DNA from: Cordilura impudica
Taxonomy: Eukaryota > Arthropoda > Insecta > Diptera > Scathophagidae
DNA length: 64,000 nt
Direction of reading: 5' to 3'
Assembly (NCBI GenBank): GCA_963682025.1
Contig: OY821519.1
Coordinates: forward strand, 96,933,585 to 96,997,584
This document shows positions 43,989-56,584 of this stretch, piece after piece. Each line of letters starts with the position of its first letter. Within the stretch, counting starts at the first letter, position 1. Under the pieces are notes generated by a model. It did not search any database. It was not told the DNA's origin and saw only the letters and a program-made list of their open reading frames with translations. Made by a program: the position numbers and the translations under genes.

Positions 43989-46891
43989 CGCTGCTACAAA
44001 AACAAAAAAATCTCTGGATCTTCTGATGTGACATGGTGTATGTTGTATGTCTCATCGAGTACAACTGAAAAAATATTTTTTTTTTTGGTAGACCCTCAAA
44101 TCTCATTTTACCGTTAAAATATCGTTATTTTTGACTTCTCATACAAATCGATTTATTGCACTGTTATTTTCAAACCGATTTTTAAATGTGAAACGGTTTT
44201 TAAAAGAGAACAAACAGACCTTTAAAAACGTGTGTGTAATAGTACTTTATATAAAAATATACAGAGTTACAGGTGACCAAACTTCAAATTTTCAAAATTT
44301 TTCTCAATTTTTCAACTTTGACCGTGATTTATTGCAATATTTTATTGGAAATGGTGCTATATATATATATTTTTCTGAAAGTGTATTTTTCCACAATTAA
44401 ACTAAGTGCAATTTTATAACAATTGGAGGAAACTTGCAGGAGTTATGCGATTTTTTGGAAAATAAGAAAATTTTGCTTGTGCTTTTGCTGGGGCTGTTAC
44501 TCGTACCTTATTATATTCTTCTAGTAAAACTCCTAGTTGTGATGTTATCTGCATGCTTTGCTAGTTGTTATATTTTTACACGTCGGTCTTACTGAAAATT
44601 GGTTTCGTTACAATTCAAAAAAACTATTAAACCGAAAAACGATTCTTTAGAAAAAACCAGTAATTTGAATTTTATAATTGTTAGCTTCAAAATGGAATGC
44701 AGCTTTTACCACAGCGAAAGTAAAAGAAGTGTGGTGGAATTATTAAATTGGTTCTCAGGTGTGGTGAAAACTGAGTCGCAGCTAAAAACAAAGTGCATTA
44801 GTGAAGCAATAAACAAATAAACAAAACAAGATTAAAATATTACGTACAATAATAACACTGTTCTAAAAAAAGCCTTAGTTGAAACAATCAAAATTTCCTT
44901 TGACCGCGAGTTTGTCGGCAGTCGCTGGTACGAACCAGAGTTCATTTGTTCGAGATGTTACGGATCACTTACAAAGTGAAAATATGAAAAAAGTCACAAA
45001 CATCCCTTGCCCTTTTCAATTCCGATGACTTGGCACCGTCAATTATTTCACAAGTCTGATGACTGCTACTTCTGCCAAACGGTAATAGTAGGCTATAGCT
45101 ACAAAAACCGCGACCGTATACGATATGCTGATATGCCATCCGCCTCTAAGCCAGCCTCAAAAGCAAATGAAAAAGCTGAACTCGATACTGTAAACCGAGA
45201 AGATGATTCCTCACCCGTTGAAAATTTACATGGAAATAAAAATGATGCACCATTCATTCCAGTGCTTTCATCATCGACGGAAAGACATTTCGTGTCTAAC
45301 TCAGATTACCACAATCTAGTTCGCGATGTGGGACTGTCATGGAGGCAAACAGAAATTATAGCATCACGGTTGAAACAATGGAACCTTGTCGAAAATGACT
45401 TTAAAATCACATTTGCAAGAGAGAAGAACCGAACTGCATTCGAAAATCTGTTTAAAATGAATGATGACAATAGCAGTCTTGTTTACTGTACTGACGTAGA
45501 CGAATTGTTTCTATGCCTAGGTAACGGGCACAGACCAAAGGACTGGAGATTATTTATTGATGGATCATGCAAGAGTAAGTGTTTAATTATTTACATTTAT
45601 AAGACGGGGAAAAACGCCATAAATATAAAAGTAACACAATGTCCATATATGTTTTTGAAAGGTTTGAAAGCTGCATTGCTGCACAATGGGAGTCAGTTAC
45701 CATCAGTACCTCTTGCGTATGCGACTGACATGAGAGAGACCTATGATACTATGGCAACAATTCTAAGGGTTATCAATTACGCCAAACATCAATGGAAAAT
45801 AGTGTCTGACTTAAAAGTTTTAACGATCCAGTTTGAAATGCAAGGTGGTTACACAAAGCATCCCTGTTACCTTTGTGAATGGGATAGCCGTGCATAGAAC
45901 CACTACCAGCGAACGGAATGGCCATCCCGCACCCCACTTCAAATAGGAAAAAAAAAATGTTATCAATGTTCCTCTGGTGCGAACTGATCAAATAATATTA
46001 CCTCCATTGCACCTTAAACTGGGATGCATGAAGCAGTTTGTCAAATTCGCAAAATTATGCGAGATAAAACATTTACAAATAAACTAAGCCAAGTGGAAAA
46101 AAGGGCATGGTTAAGCTTCATTGATTTGTGTAGCAATTTCTTGGGCAACAAGAGAAGCAATGATTATGCGGACAAAGTGAAGGAATTTTTGAAAGCGTAC
46201 GAATTAATGGGATGCAGAATGTCAATCAAAATTCATTTTTTGCACTCACATTTAAATTTTTTCCCAGAGAATCTTGGTAAATTTAGCGACGAACAGGGTG
46301 AAAGATTCCATCAAGAGTTGGCATCAATTGAGAAGCGCTTCTTAGAAAAAAATAAAATAACAATGTTAGATGATTACTGTTGGTCGCTGATGATTCATCT
46401 TATAACCGTCGGAGAACCAGCAAACATTTTTAAAAATATCTCTTTATGAAATAAATACAACAATTGTTATAAAATTGCACTTAATTTAATTGTGAACAAA
46501 TACACTTTCAGAAAAATATATATATATAGCACCATTGCCAATAAAATATTGCAATAAATCACGGTCAAAGTTGAAAAATTGAGAAAAATTTTGAAAATTT
46601 GAAGTTTGGTTACCTGCAACTCTGTATATTTATATATAAAGTACTGCTATAGGCACACGTTTTTAAAGGTCTGTTTGTCCTCTTTTAAAAACCGTTTCAC
46701 ATTTAAAAATCGGTTTGAAAATAACAGTGCAATAAATCGATTTGTATGAGAAGTCAAAAATAACGCTATTTTAACGGTGAAATGAGATTTTGAGGGTATA
46801 CCAAAAAAAAAATATTTTTTTCAGTTGTACTCGATGAGACCTCCAACATACACCATGTCACATCAGAAGATATTTTTGACTGTAGCAGAGT
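43989..46891 (+). mobile_element. DNA transposon with terminal inverted repeats of about 430 bp, unclassified
   Basis: The left repeat (43989-44425) and right repeat (46461-46891) are long inverted copies with a few small indels. Landmarks: 'gatcttctgatgtgacatgg' on the left and its inverse near 46860; 'gtgcaattttataacaattg' ending the left arm and its inverse starting the right arm, 12 bp after the stop codon of the encoded gene. Outermost bases are near CGCTGCTAC on the left and GTAGCAGAG on the right. No convincing target duplication was found. One decayed gene fills the interior. Confidence 0.8.
44866..46449 (+). pseudogene. Unclassified transposase-like protein of the long-TIR element
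   Basis: Translation from 44866: KISFDREFVGSRWYEPEFIC, then CSRCYGSL and (after a TGA near 44980) IPMTWHRQLFHKSDDCYFC. These are two CxxC pairs that could form a zinc site. It continues with SAS...P, RDVGLSWRQTEIIASRLKQW, WRLFIDGSCKS, VSDLKVL, HPCYLCEWDSRA (stop/shift at 45895), and with a shift INVPLVRTDQIILPPLHLKL. The last frame (46024-46449) has KRAWLSFIDLCSNFLGNK, KIHFLHSHLNFF and SDEQGERFHQE. I recall such proteins as uncharacterised and multi-copy in arthropods. Asp in FIDGS and SDLK plus Glu in GERFH are candidate catalytic residues (inference). Confidence 0.65.
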
Positions 46892-47409
46892 GTAATTATT
46901 CTTCAATGTTTATGCACAAAAAAATTGCGGAATTTGTTATACTCTCCAAATCAGTGTCCAAAGCGTATATGTATGTATATAAATTTGTAATTCCGTTTAT
47001 AAGAAATAAAACAAAGTGACCCCATAAAATATATGCATATATATTTTTGATCCGTTTGTGGAAATCACAATCACGCACTCAATTTGTGAGATGGATTATT
47101 TATTTTTAGTGAAAATGATTCACCTAAACCCTGAGCAGGTTGCTATATAAAATCATCAAAATCGGTTCAATATCTCCCGAGATTGCAATGAAAACGTAAA
47201 AAAAATATTGAAAAATGTGATTTTTCTTAAGAACGGTTCAATTAAAATTGCAACTCACTTTGATCGCCATAATTTTTGAATGGAAAGACAGAATTTAAAA
47301 ATTTATATCGCAACTTTAAAAGCATTTATTCAAGTATAAACAACATTAGAAACCAGATTTTGATTACTAGATTTCGAATGAATTCTCGGGAATGTCTCTT
47401 ACTGCTCCC
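46892..47409. other. Unassigned AT-rich sequence
   Basis: Nothing recognised. Confidence 0.5.
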
Positions 47410-48135
47410 CATCAAATACAGCACATCTTGGCATAGTGTTCAATAACAACTTGACTTGGTCAAGCCACGTAGATACTCTTGTGGTTCAAACGTATTAAAG
47501 CTAAGATCGCTTTGGGTAACTCAGTATTTTACGCCGTTAGGAGTAAGACATCTTCTTGCAAGGGCTACTTAATTCCTGGTCTACTTTATGGCTGTGAACT
47601 TTTTGGCAACTTCGACTACGCCAGCAAGAAAAAACTAAATATTTTGTACAACAATATTGTTAGATATGTTTATGGACTGAAGAAACATGATAGCGTTTCG
47701 ACTTTCTCAAAAAGGCTTTATAGAGTCTCATTCGATAACCTTATTAATATAAGGGTTTCAATGTTTTTGCACAAAATTATTTACACTGAGAAACCAATAT
47801 ATCTTTATGATCAAATACAGTTTGCTAGATGCCTTGTGTCAGAATGGCAATTTTTGATAAACGCCACACGTCTTTGGAATGCAATTCCACACAACCAACA
47901 ATTAGTTAGCAACGCGATACATTTTAAGAAATTTTTGTTTAGTTACTTTGTTTAAATATATTTAATTTTCTTTAAATAATGAATTTTAATAATTTCTTGT
48001 ATTTATTTTACTTTATTTTAAATAAGTTATATATTTTTTTTTTATTGTATTTTAATTTTGTGGCGAATTTTTGAACGATTATAAGACATGTCTTGTTGTA
48101 CAGGAAATTAATAAAGAAATAACAATAATAACTTT
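47410..48135 (+). mobile_element. 5'-truncated LINE, C-terminal RT tail only
   Basis: It begins inside the RT thumb: LGIVFNNNLTWSSHV in a broken frame (47434-47470). The open frame 47479-47955 then gives LIPGLLYGCELFGNFDYASK, NNIVRYVYGLKKHDSVSTFS and FLINATRLWNAIPHNQQLV, typical of the C-terminus of jockey/I-group LINEs. An AT-rich 3' UTR ends GAAATAACAATAATAAC near 48130. This is a different family from the LINEs at 39-43 and 49-54 kb. Confidence 0.75.
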
Positions 48136-48204
48136 TATAGTAACTACCGCAACATATCTATTCCATTGAAACTTCGTTTTGGATATCACCTGCACTCTTA
48201 ATTA

Positions 48205-48580
48205 TCTATAATATTAATAGGCTAGGCGATTTATTGTGACCGATGTTTTGTTCTACCGTTTTTTCCCGATTTTGACCAAATGTATATTATTTGAAAGGTA
48301 TTTCTTCTTAGCTGTTCACCAGATTTACAGGTTTTTAAAATTTTTCCTTTATTTTGAGTAAATTGCATTCAAAGTTGCTACTAACACATACATAAAATTG
48401 TACAATGCTATGTGTGTGTTTATTAAATTTGTTAATGTGTTTGTAATAAAAATGAGTTTGTTTTTGTGTTGATTTTTGAATCGGCTATAATTGATTAGCA
48501 TACTTTTAGGGTCTTTATTTAATGACAAAATAGAATTTCCTAGAATTTGCACTCGAATTTCGAGGGCTGGAATCTGCTAG
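48205..48580 (+). mobile_element. Helitron-like non-autonomous family B
   Basis: It starts TCTATAATATTAATAGGC and ends with a GCACTCGAATTTCGAG hairpin and CTAG at 48577-48580. The left neighbour is T and the right neighbour C, so the insertion context is eroded or a variant. Confidence 0.85.
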
Positions 48581-48889
48581 CTTAAATTAAAGCTTTGAAA
48601 TTAAAAATATTCCTGATAAAAAAAATTTTAAAACTTGTAGTAGGATTTAGCCGATTTTTTCCCTTCTTTACACATGACCCAGCAATGGAAGGCCTACTCA
48701 GTAATAAATTCTGGTCGAAAAATAAAATCAATTAACTTTAACTTTAAACTTAAATGGTATTAGAACTTAAAGGTTAACTATCTGTATTAAAATGGTAAAC
48801 GTACCTAACTATGGTTATAGTATTGAATTTACGTCACAAGTGAAGAGTTTCAAAGATTCGGCACAGCCGAATTTAACAATCGTTTTTTT
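48581..48889. other. Unassigned sequence
   Basis: Nothing recognised. Confidence 0.5.
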
Positions 48890-49345
48890 TTTACCCTATA
48901 TCACTTTGTGCTCAGAATATAATGACTTTGCGGTGAAGTCTGTAACAGCCAAAAAAATATTTGCCTAGACCCATCTTTTATTACAGCGATGTCCGTCTGT
49001 CCGTCCGTCCGTCTGAGTATCCATGTAAACTTTTTTTTTATTTGTTTATTTATACACAATTTTGAAAACTTAAACTATAATAAACACTAGTTAACTATAT
49101 AGTTTTTATTTAATATGTATATACCATGTCCCTTAACGAGATCTCAAGTATTATTAATAAATAACGTTTTTTTTTTTTTTTTAAATGGTTAAATTATATA
49201 TTTCAAATGAAGAAATTTTATATGGTTTTTAATTGCAATGAAAAATTTTTGGAAAAACATTACTTATATATTGGCATTTTAAAAATTAAAGTCAAATGGT
49301 AAAAGTAAAAAAAAAAATGAATAAAAGAAAGTACTTAAACATTAG

Positions 49346-52300
49346 TTAATTAAGCCACCAATATTTTTTGCTTTTGCAATTTTGAATATTGCAGAATTCA
49401 TTATTGCCAATACTGGTATCATGTCTTAAATTTGTACTGTTTGTCGTTGCATCAATATTAACGCCTTTTACATTTGCGCGTCTGTATGTATGATAAAATA
49501 GAGGTATTCCGATTTCATTTTGTATTACCTTTTTCTTATCAAGGTATAAAAATGCTTCAGGTGCTACGAATCCATTTTGCAACGTTTCATATATGTATTC
49601 TTCATTTGTGTAGTAAGGTGCCATTATTAAGTTATTTTCTTTACATGAGGTACATCTTACTATATAATTTCTTATTAAGTTTATTATAAAATTGTCTATC
49701 CTGATTACACAAAAAGCATTATATAATTTTTTATTTGAAATATATTTTACAAAATTACTTTGTGGAGATATATATAATGAAGTACAAGCTCTTAAGCATT
49801 TCCTTTCAAAGATACGTATTTTTTCCATGTATGATGGTGAGATATTAAACCATATAGGGCAACCATATGTAATGATTGGCCTAATCAGCGATTGATACAT
49901 TAAAATTTTAACCCTTGTGTTAATGTGTTTTGAATAAAATAAAGTTTTGTATACAAAAAAGGCATTTCTGGCCTTAACCAGAATTTCATTAACATGGTTA
50001 TTGAAGTATAGAAATTTATCTAGGTAAATACCTAAGTATTTAATTGTATTTTTACTTGGTATTGTCGTATTGGTTAAAATAGATTTAATTCCAAATTCTT
50101 TCCAATTTTTCTTTATGTTGCTATTACATTTACCTACTGGGGGTCTGAAAAGAATTGTTTCGCATTTTGGTGCATTTATTGTCATATTCCAATCAATTGT
50201 AAATTTTTCTACTATATTAAATGATTCTTGTAATTTTTGGTTAATTTTGTCAATCGTTTCATCAGCGTGGTAAACAATAATGTCATCAGCGAATGATATA
50301 ATGTTTTCTATTTTGTTAAGTAGGTCCAAAAGAAATAGGTTGAAAAGAAGGGGAGAGTTAACCGTTCCTTGTTGTAGACCATTGATTATTTTGAACGTTT
50401 TTGTACTATTGTGCTTTCCGTGATATATTTTGAAAGTTTTCTCACTGATCATATTATAAATTAAAATAATATGATATATAGGAAAATTTAACTCGATCAA
50501 TTTGAATATTAATCCTGGAATCCATATACTGTCAAATGCTTTTTCCAAATCGATAAAACATGCACCTGTACATAATTTTTTATTCCAATTATAATTGATG
50601 CTTGATGTTAGTAAGTGTATTGCATTTACAGTTGAGTGTTTATATTTAAAGCCAAACTGTTTTTCGTTTATTAAGTTTTTGTCTTTGCAAAATTGATTTA
50701 TATTATTGTTAATGCACATTTCGAAAATTTTACTTATATTAGGAAGTAAGCTTATTGCTCTTAAGTTTTTTGGATTACTTACTTCTTTATCCTTTTTTGG
50801 TATGATAACAACATTCGCCATTTTCCAGTTTTTTGGAAAATACGAATTGTTTAACATATTATTGAATAATTTGCAATATTCTAAAATAATAATTTCCGGA
50901 AAATTTTTTAGAATTATATATGGTATACTGTCTACACCTGAAGAAAGTTTTCCTCTTATATTTGAGAAAATGTTCATTATTACATGCTTTGTTATAAAAT
51001 AATTTTCAGTTTGTGCATCCTGAATATTATCAGATTTTCTTATGTCATTGAAATTTGTGATAGTATTTTGTTGTCTTTCGAAAAGGTTTTTTGTTTCTAA
51101 GAAATTATTGAAAGAATTTGACACTTGTATATGTATTCCGTTTTCTGGATTAACTTCTTTAGTTGCGTGAATAGATTCCAAATAAGAGCCGATAGTATCA
51201 AGCATTTGTTCTTGGTCACTAACTATAAAATTTTCAGAGTTATCCCTTTCTAATGTTTGTGTTTCTATTCCAACGTTATGTAACAAAATTTCGGAATTTT
51301 TCGGGATTTTTATGTTATGAAGTACTAAGGGTTTAAATATTTTGAAATTTTTTTTGATTTCTCCGAACATGTTTTTAGAATCTTTTGGGTCTATTTTAGT
51401 CAATTTTTCTTGAATGTGTTTATTCATAGCTACTTTAATATTCTCATAAATGAGTTTCTTAATTAATTTTAATTTAACCTTGCATAGATTGAGTAAAGTT
51501 TCGGATAAAGTATGTTCTAAACGATGATGTCTTTTAATAACTGTGAGAATTTTACTTTTTTCAGAATGCAATTTTTTTATAATGGGACTATTTATTTTGG
51601 AAAATGAATCATAGTCCTTATATCTAGGTGTTGTTTCTTCTATGGATTCAATGATTATATCATTTAGTGAAGATAAGTGCAAATCAATTTCACTGTTTGT
51701 GAGATTCCTATCGTTTGGTATTTGAATTGCGTTTGCGACTTTTCTTTCGATCTTCTTTTTAAACTTTTTCCAATTTGTTTTTTTGTAATTGTGTTTTGAT
51801 TCTATTGTTTCTTTTATAAATGTTAAATGTTGCTGTTCATTATCAAATGTAGCAATTATCTTTATGGCGTTGTGGTCGCTATCATAATCTAAGGTTGTTA
51901 AGCTATTAATAGAATTTTTTTCTGTAAAAATCTTTATTCTACAATCTGCGATACAAAGATCTAGATATGATCCTGTCCGAGGATAAGAGGGTAATGTAGA
52001 GGCGTATAGTCTGCACCTGAATTCTATTCCACTATCTATTAACCATTTATTTAGGTTATTGCCTTTAGGGTTGTTTAATGCATTTCCCCAGTCCGTATGT
52101 TTAGCGTTTAAGTCTCCAGCTAAAATATAATAATTATTAATATTTTGAAGATTAATTGATTCAAAAAGTTTTTGTATTTCAGAAATAAAAACTGAATCAT
52201 TATTTCCGGATGGGTAATAAGCCGAAATAATATATAGTGATTTATTTTCAACAGTTGATATCTTAATAATACAGGTCTCTAAAAATTGCATTGTATTATT

Positions 52301-52585
52301 TGTATTACTAATTTCTTTAAATTTTAAATATTTTTTTATTAATATGGCTGTTCCTCCTCCTCATTTTGCACCATTCCTATCTTTTCTAATTGTAACATAG
52401 TTAGTGAACTGAATTTTATGTTTTGCATTAAGCTTTGTTTCATTCAAAAGAACAATATCAGGGTTATATTTATTTAAAAAGCATTGAAGTTCGTATCTTC
52501 TACTAATTAATATTAGAGAATTTACATTAATATGATATATTGTAAGATTTTTTAATAGAGGGCTTGTCTGATTAATATCCATCAT
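49346..52585 (-). CDS. LINE ORF2 (endonuclease-reverse transcriptase), one in-frame TGA
   Basis: ATG at 52585 follows the ORF1 stop. It has 1079 codons, with a single TGA at 52363-52361 (codon 75); the frame is otherwise open from end to end. The endonuclease is at about residues 10-240: HINVNSL, IVLLNETKLN, AYYPSGNN, LAGDLNAKHTDWGN (near 155) and YDSDHNAI (near 233). The RT is at about 530-800: KLSSGVDSIPYIIL, RAISLLPNISKIFEMC, ACFIDLEKAFDSIW, GLQQGTVNSPLLFNLF and ISFADDIIVY (FADD at about 764-767). A C-terminal thumb and tail has SLIRPIITYGCPIWFN and IRIFERKCLRAC. There is no RNase H. FADD in place of YADD is a tolerated variant. Confidence 0.9.
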
Positions 52586-53905
52586 TACACATTTACCATG
52601 GAAAATATCGTATCTATAAGAGATGTTTGGATCTGTAATTGTTTTTGTAGGCTAACAAGTTGAGAATTTAGATTTAGCATCATATTTTTTAATTCTAAGA
52701 AAAAGGAATTATTATTTTCATTATTTAAGTTGTTTGAATCTACATTTAGATTATAATTGCCTTTTAGTATATTGGCAAATGTTATTCCGGAATTAGGAGA
52801 GTTATTTGTGTTGTTAATTTTATAATCTATTTGTAATTTTTTTTTTTGCTTTTAGTTTTTGTTGAAGTTGCTTATATTTCTCACATCCTTTGTAGGATGC
52901 TGGGTGGCCATATTTGCTGCATAAGACACAGAACAGTTTTTCTTTTTCATCGGGTGAAACTATATTTGTAGCGCAGTTTCCTTTTTCGTGGGTTTTGTCG
53001 CATTTTACACACCTATTTGGCATAAAGCAGTTTGCTGCGCTGTGGAAGAACCCTTGACAATTTCTGCATTGAGGAATTTCTGGACGTCTTATTTGTTCCC
53101 ACTTTACACAACGGTAGAATAGTGCTTTTATACTTCTTAGTTTACTTACGTTGCTTTCTGGTGTTACTTGAACCAAAAACATTGGAAGACTATAGCCTTT
53201 TAAAGTTGAATTTCTTGTAGAGAATTGACTTACTTTATTGAAATGTATGTCATCATAATTAAATTCATTTAGTTCTTTTAATATATCATCGGGCGATGTA
53301 TTTGCATCAAGACCTTTTAGTAGGTATGTTTTGGTTTTTATACCTTTTGGAGTGAATGTAAAGAAGCTAGCTTGCGTTTTTTCTAGGTATGTTTTAACTT
53401 TTAAAAAATCGTTTAACGAATTCATAAATAAGGATTTTTTGTTTCTAAATTCTTTAATCTTGAATTCTTTAATTTTTAAACCATTTTTGATGAATTCAAT
53501 TAGTTCTTTTGTATCGATATCCACTATGTTGATAGGAGGAACTTTTTTGTGGTTAATGTTGGCTGTGTTAACCACTGTGTTTGCAGTAATTGGTTTAGAT
53601 GTTAAGTTGTTTTTGTTAAGTTTACTCATTTCATCCATAACTTCAATAGCTGAATTTAATTTGAGTGATTTCTCTTTCTTTTCTTTTACATGTTTTTCAA
53701 ATATGTTCAATAATTCTTGATCACATTGATTTTCACTTTCAATGTCAAGCACTGAATAGTAGTTTTTATTGTTATTGTTTTTGGATTGTTTGGGCAAAGG
53801 CAAATCCATATTTTGATTTTTTCTTTTTCTTTTATTTTCAGTATCGTTGTTGTTATTGATTTTTACATTATTAGTTTCTGAGTACTGAGCATTTTGCTCG
53901 CTCAT
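52586..53905 (-). CDS. LINE ORF1 (gag-like nucleic acid-binding protein), one frameshift
   Basis: ATG at 53905. The open frame gives 361 residues to 52820. There is an Asn/Lys-rich N-terminus, then a central domain like that of jockey gag (FFTFTPKGIKTKTYLLKGLD, LPMFLVQVTPESN). Three Cys-His knuckles follow: CRNCQGFFHSAANC (CX2CX4HX4C), CVKCDKTHEKGNC (CX2CX3HX4C) and CVLCSKYGHPASYKGC (CX2CX4HX6C). An A run (T11 at 52837-52847) then changes the frame. In the other frame coding goes on (SGITFANILKGN, LKNMMLNLNSQLVSLQKQLQ) to a TAA overlapping the ATG of ORF2. The C-terminal coil and overlapping stop/start are usual in the clade, so the A-run length is probably a recent slip. Confidence 0.85.
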
Positions 53906-54576
53906 TCCTTTGTAATGTTTATTTTTTTTTTTTTTTCTTATATTAGTTGTTTTTTTTTGTGTTTCTGTCTTTGAAATAACCGAACAATAATAGTAATAAC
54001 TTTAGGGAATACCGATAAATAATACTGATCTCCGTGGTGCGTCTGTCGCTCATCACGTTCGCGATCGAACTCGTATCCATGTAAACCTTGTAATCAAACT
54101 ACAGGTAAAAAATAGGAATATATTTTAATGAATGGTGTATAAGCTTCTATCAGCCATAGTAAAAATCTATGCAGACCTAGTCCCCATACAAATGGACTCT
54201 GTGAGATGGACTTAAATTGCCATAAGACCCAAATTGTCATATAGATCTTGGTCAAATTTGGTTTGTACGCGTTTATTACATCCATTATCAGTAGTTCAAA
54301 AATAAGCCCTGGGGGAAATTTCTAAGCCACAAATTTGCACATATTTTTCTTATATGTGGTTTGTATATGTTGTTACATAAAATAAGTGACTTTACCAAAG
54401 ATGGTGAGGATCGATCCATAGTTCTCATGTAAATGTAGCATCCGATATGAGTTTTTTCATATATGCAGGCAAAAAAAAATATAATTCTTTTATGATGAAT
54501 TTCATTTAAAAATCAAGATAAAACTGAAATTTTGAACCAGACCACCTCAGATATCGATGAAATTTTGTTCATAGCT

Positions 54577-56584
54577 AAATTTGATCAATACAAACAAACA
54601 GAATGAAATCTCAAATTATTATTATGAACTTCCAACTTGTACCAGCCGTAATGCAAACATCGAAAGCAACGAACTCATTGAAAATATAAATGATCACATT
54701 ATTCCTCATCTACCAAACCAAATGACGCCTCTTAAAAGGAAATATATCAAACGAGATGCATACAGAAATAGAAAATCAGTGCAAATTTTGGAAAAATATA
54801 GCAGATTCACTTGGAGCTGATCCATTATCTGATTTGTCAGCGCAACTTGAAAACGTCAAAGCCATTTACGAAGAAATTTTGCAAAACATCAAATATCAAA
54901 TAGAGAACAGCTCATCATCTTTTGGAAAAGCAAAAACTTTTATCTCTCTTACCAATCAATATGAGTCACGCAGAAATTAAAGATCGTTTTGGGGATGATA
55001 TATCTCACGATTGTATCAAAAAAAGTAAAGATATCCAAAGGAATAAAACGAAGTTTTCAGATATCAATCTTTTAAAAATGAGCAGACGTAGTTTACCAAC
55101 CGAAACTCTAAGCACAGTCAAATTATTTTATGAAGATGATGAAATTAGCCGAATGATGCCAGGATCGCAAGATTCAACTACTATTAAACAAGGAAACTTA
55201 CGTGAAAAAGTTCAAAAAAGACTGATGTTATCTTCACTACGCGAATCTTACTACGAATTTAAAAAAACATCCCTTGGCCAAAGTTGGTTTTACAAAATTT
55301 ACAATGTTAAGGCCAAAAAATTGTATGAAACTTGGAGTTGGAAACCAGCAAAATATCTGTGTATGCACATTGCATCAGAATATGAAATTGATGTTTGAAA
55401 AAAGTCGCTTAAAATCATTTTGTTTTGAAGGAGAATGCACATTTACCGACTACAAAGATGTTCTCAAATTCGTTGTTTGTAATGGTGACACAAAAAAGCG
55501 AGTGTTGTGTTTCAATGTGTGGTCGCTGCTTCAAAAATTTAAATAATCTAAAAACGCATATGCTAAAACATTTTGAAAATAACCAAACTGAAGAAATAAT
55601 ATACAAAAAGTGGAATACAATGATTAGATGTGTTCTGGAAACGTTAACCACCAACCGAGAATCATTTGTCAGCGATTTTACTGAACACATCAAAGTTCTG
55701 ATTCCGCATCATTTCATAGCAAAGCGACAATCTGAATTGATCAGCAATAAAAGAGCGGCGCTGTTATCAGGAGAAATGTTAATTCAAATGGACTTTGCTG
55801 AAAATTATGCATTTCTTGTACAAGATGCCGTGCAAAGATACCATTGGAATAATGATCAGGCTACAATACATCCGTTCGTTATTTATTACAAAGGTAATTA
55901 TTTTAATATTTTGGTATTAGTAAACACATCCATCCACACTCATCAAAATATTTAATATTTTTTATTTATTTGTTTTTTTCCTTTGTTTGTTTATTTTCAG
56001 ATAACGATAAATTATTTCATAAAAGCTTCGCCATAATATCTGATTGCAATACCCATGATAGTATAGCAGTTCATCTATATATTTCAAAAATGAAACAGTT
56101 CGTGAAGGCCAATATAACCAACAATATTAATAAACTCATTTACGTATCAGATGGTGCAGGAGCACAATATAAAAATAAATATAACTTCATTAATTTATGC
56201 CATCACAAATCTGATTTTGGTATTGAGGCTGAATGGCACTTTTATGCTACCAGTCATGGAAAATCTGCATGTGATGAAATCGGAGGAACATTGAAGAGAG
56301 GTGCTCGAAATTATAGTATTGCAAATAAAAATGAAATCCAGACAACGAGGCAACTCTATCACTGGGCATCAGAAACATATAAGACCACCATACAAGTTGC
56401 TTACGCAGATGCTGACGAATACAAAAACGTTAAAGAAAAGCTATTTTCAAGATATAAAGAAGCTCAAACTATAACAGGAACTCAAGGCTTTCATTCATTC
56501 ATTCCAATAAATGAAACTTTTGTACATGGGCGCAGATATTCTGACTGTACCAAATTTGAGCAGCGCAAAATTTCTTACAAATAA
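54577..56584 (+). pseudogene. Unclassified transposase-like protein with C2H2 finger, decayed
   Basis: An N-terminal basic region (PLKRKYIKRDAYRNRK; QCKFWKNIADSLG) and a middle part (SHAEIKDRFGDDISHDCIKK; MMPGSQDSTTIK; LRESYYEFK) follow in shifting frames. A finger CGRCFKNLNNLKTHMLKH (C-x2-C-x9-H-x3-H, near 55525) comes next. IQMDFAENYAFL and HWNNDQATIHPFVIYYK lead to an intron (55894-56000). The last exon has IYVSDGAGAQYKNKYNFINL, EAEWHFYATSHGKSACDEIG and GTLKR. Asp 55791 in MDFAEN and Asp 56150 in SDGAG are likely catalytic-type acids (inference). The family recurs in invertebrate genomes as uncharacterised protein. Three frameshifts break the first half. Confidence 0.65.
55894..56000 (+). 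other. Spliceosomal intron in the 54.6-56.6 kb gene
   Basis: Donor AAAG|GTAATT at 55894 and acceptor TTTATTTTCAG|AT at 56000. Splicing joins YYK to DNDKLFHKSFAIISD in frame. Confidence 0.75.

Larger units (their letters stand above)
49017..54086 (-). mobile_element. Full-length jockey-like LINE with 14-bp target duplication
   Basis: The element is 49031-54072 (5042 bp). GTATCCATGTAAAC flanks it at 49017-49030 and 54073-54086. On the minus strand it begins GAGTTCGATCGCGAACGTGA, has a 5' UTR of about 165 bp, ORF1, ORF2, a 3' UTR of about 300 bp and an A9 tail (T run 49031-49039). CGAACGTG near the start resembles the downstream promoter element of internal pol II promoters in jockey-type LINEs (inference). 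It is the best-preserved retroelement in the window and is inserted in a D copy. Confidence 0.95.

Noticed and set aside
44599..44820. Separate 73-residue gene inside the long-TIR element
   Set aside because: No motif, Lys/Ser-rich, and it lies upstream of the conserved coding start. Treated as chance.
52820..52850. Programmed frameshift between two parts of LINE ORF1
   Set aside because: A slip in an A run is simpler. The expected layout is one ORF1 overlapping the ORF2 start, and nothing suggests a regulated event.
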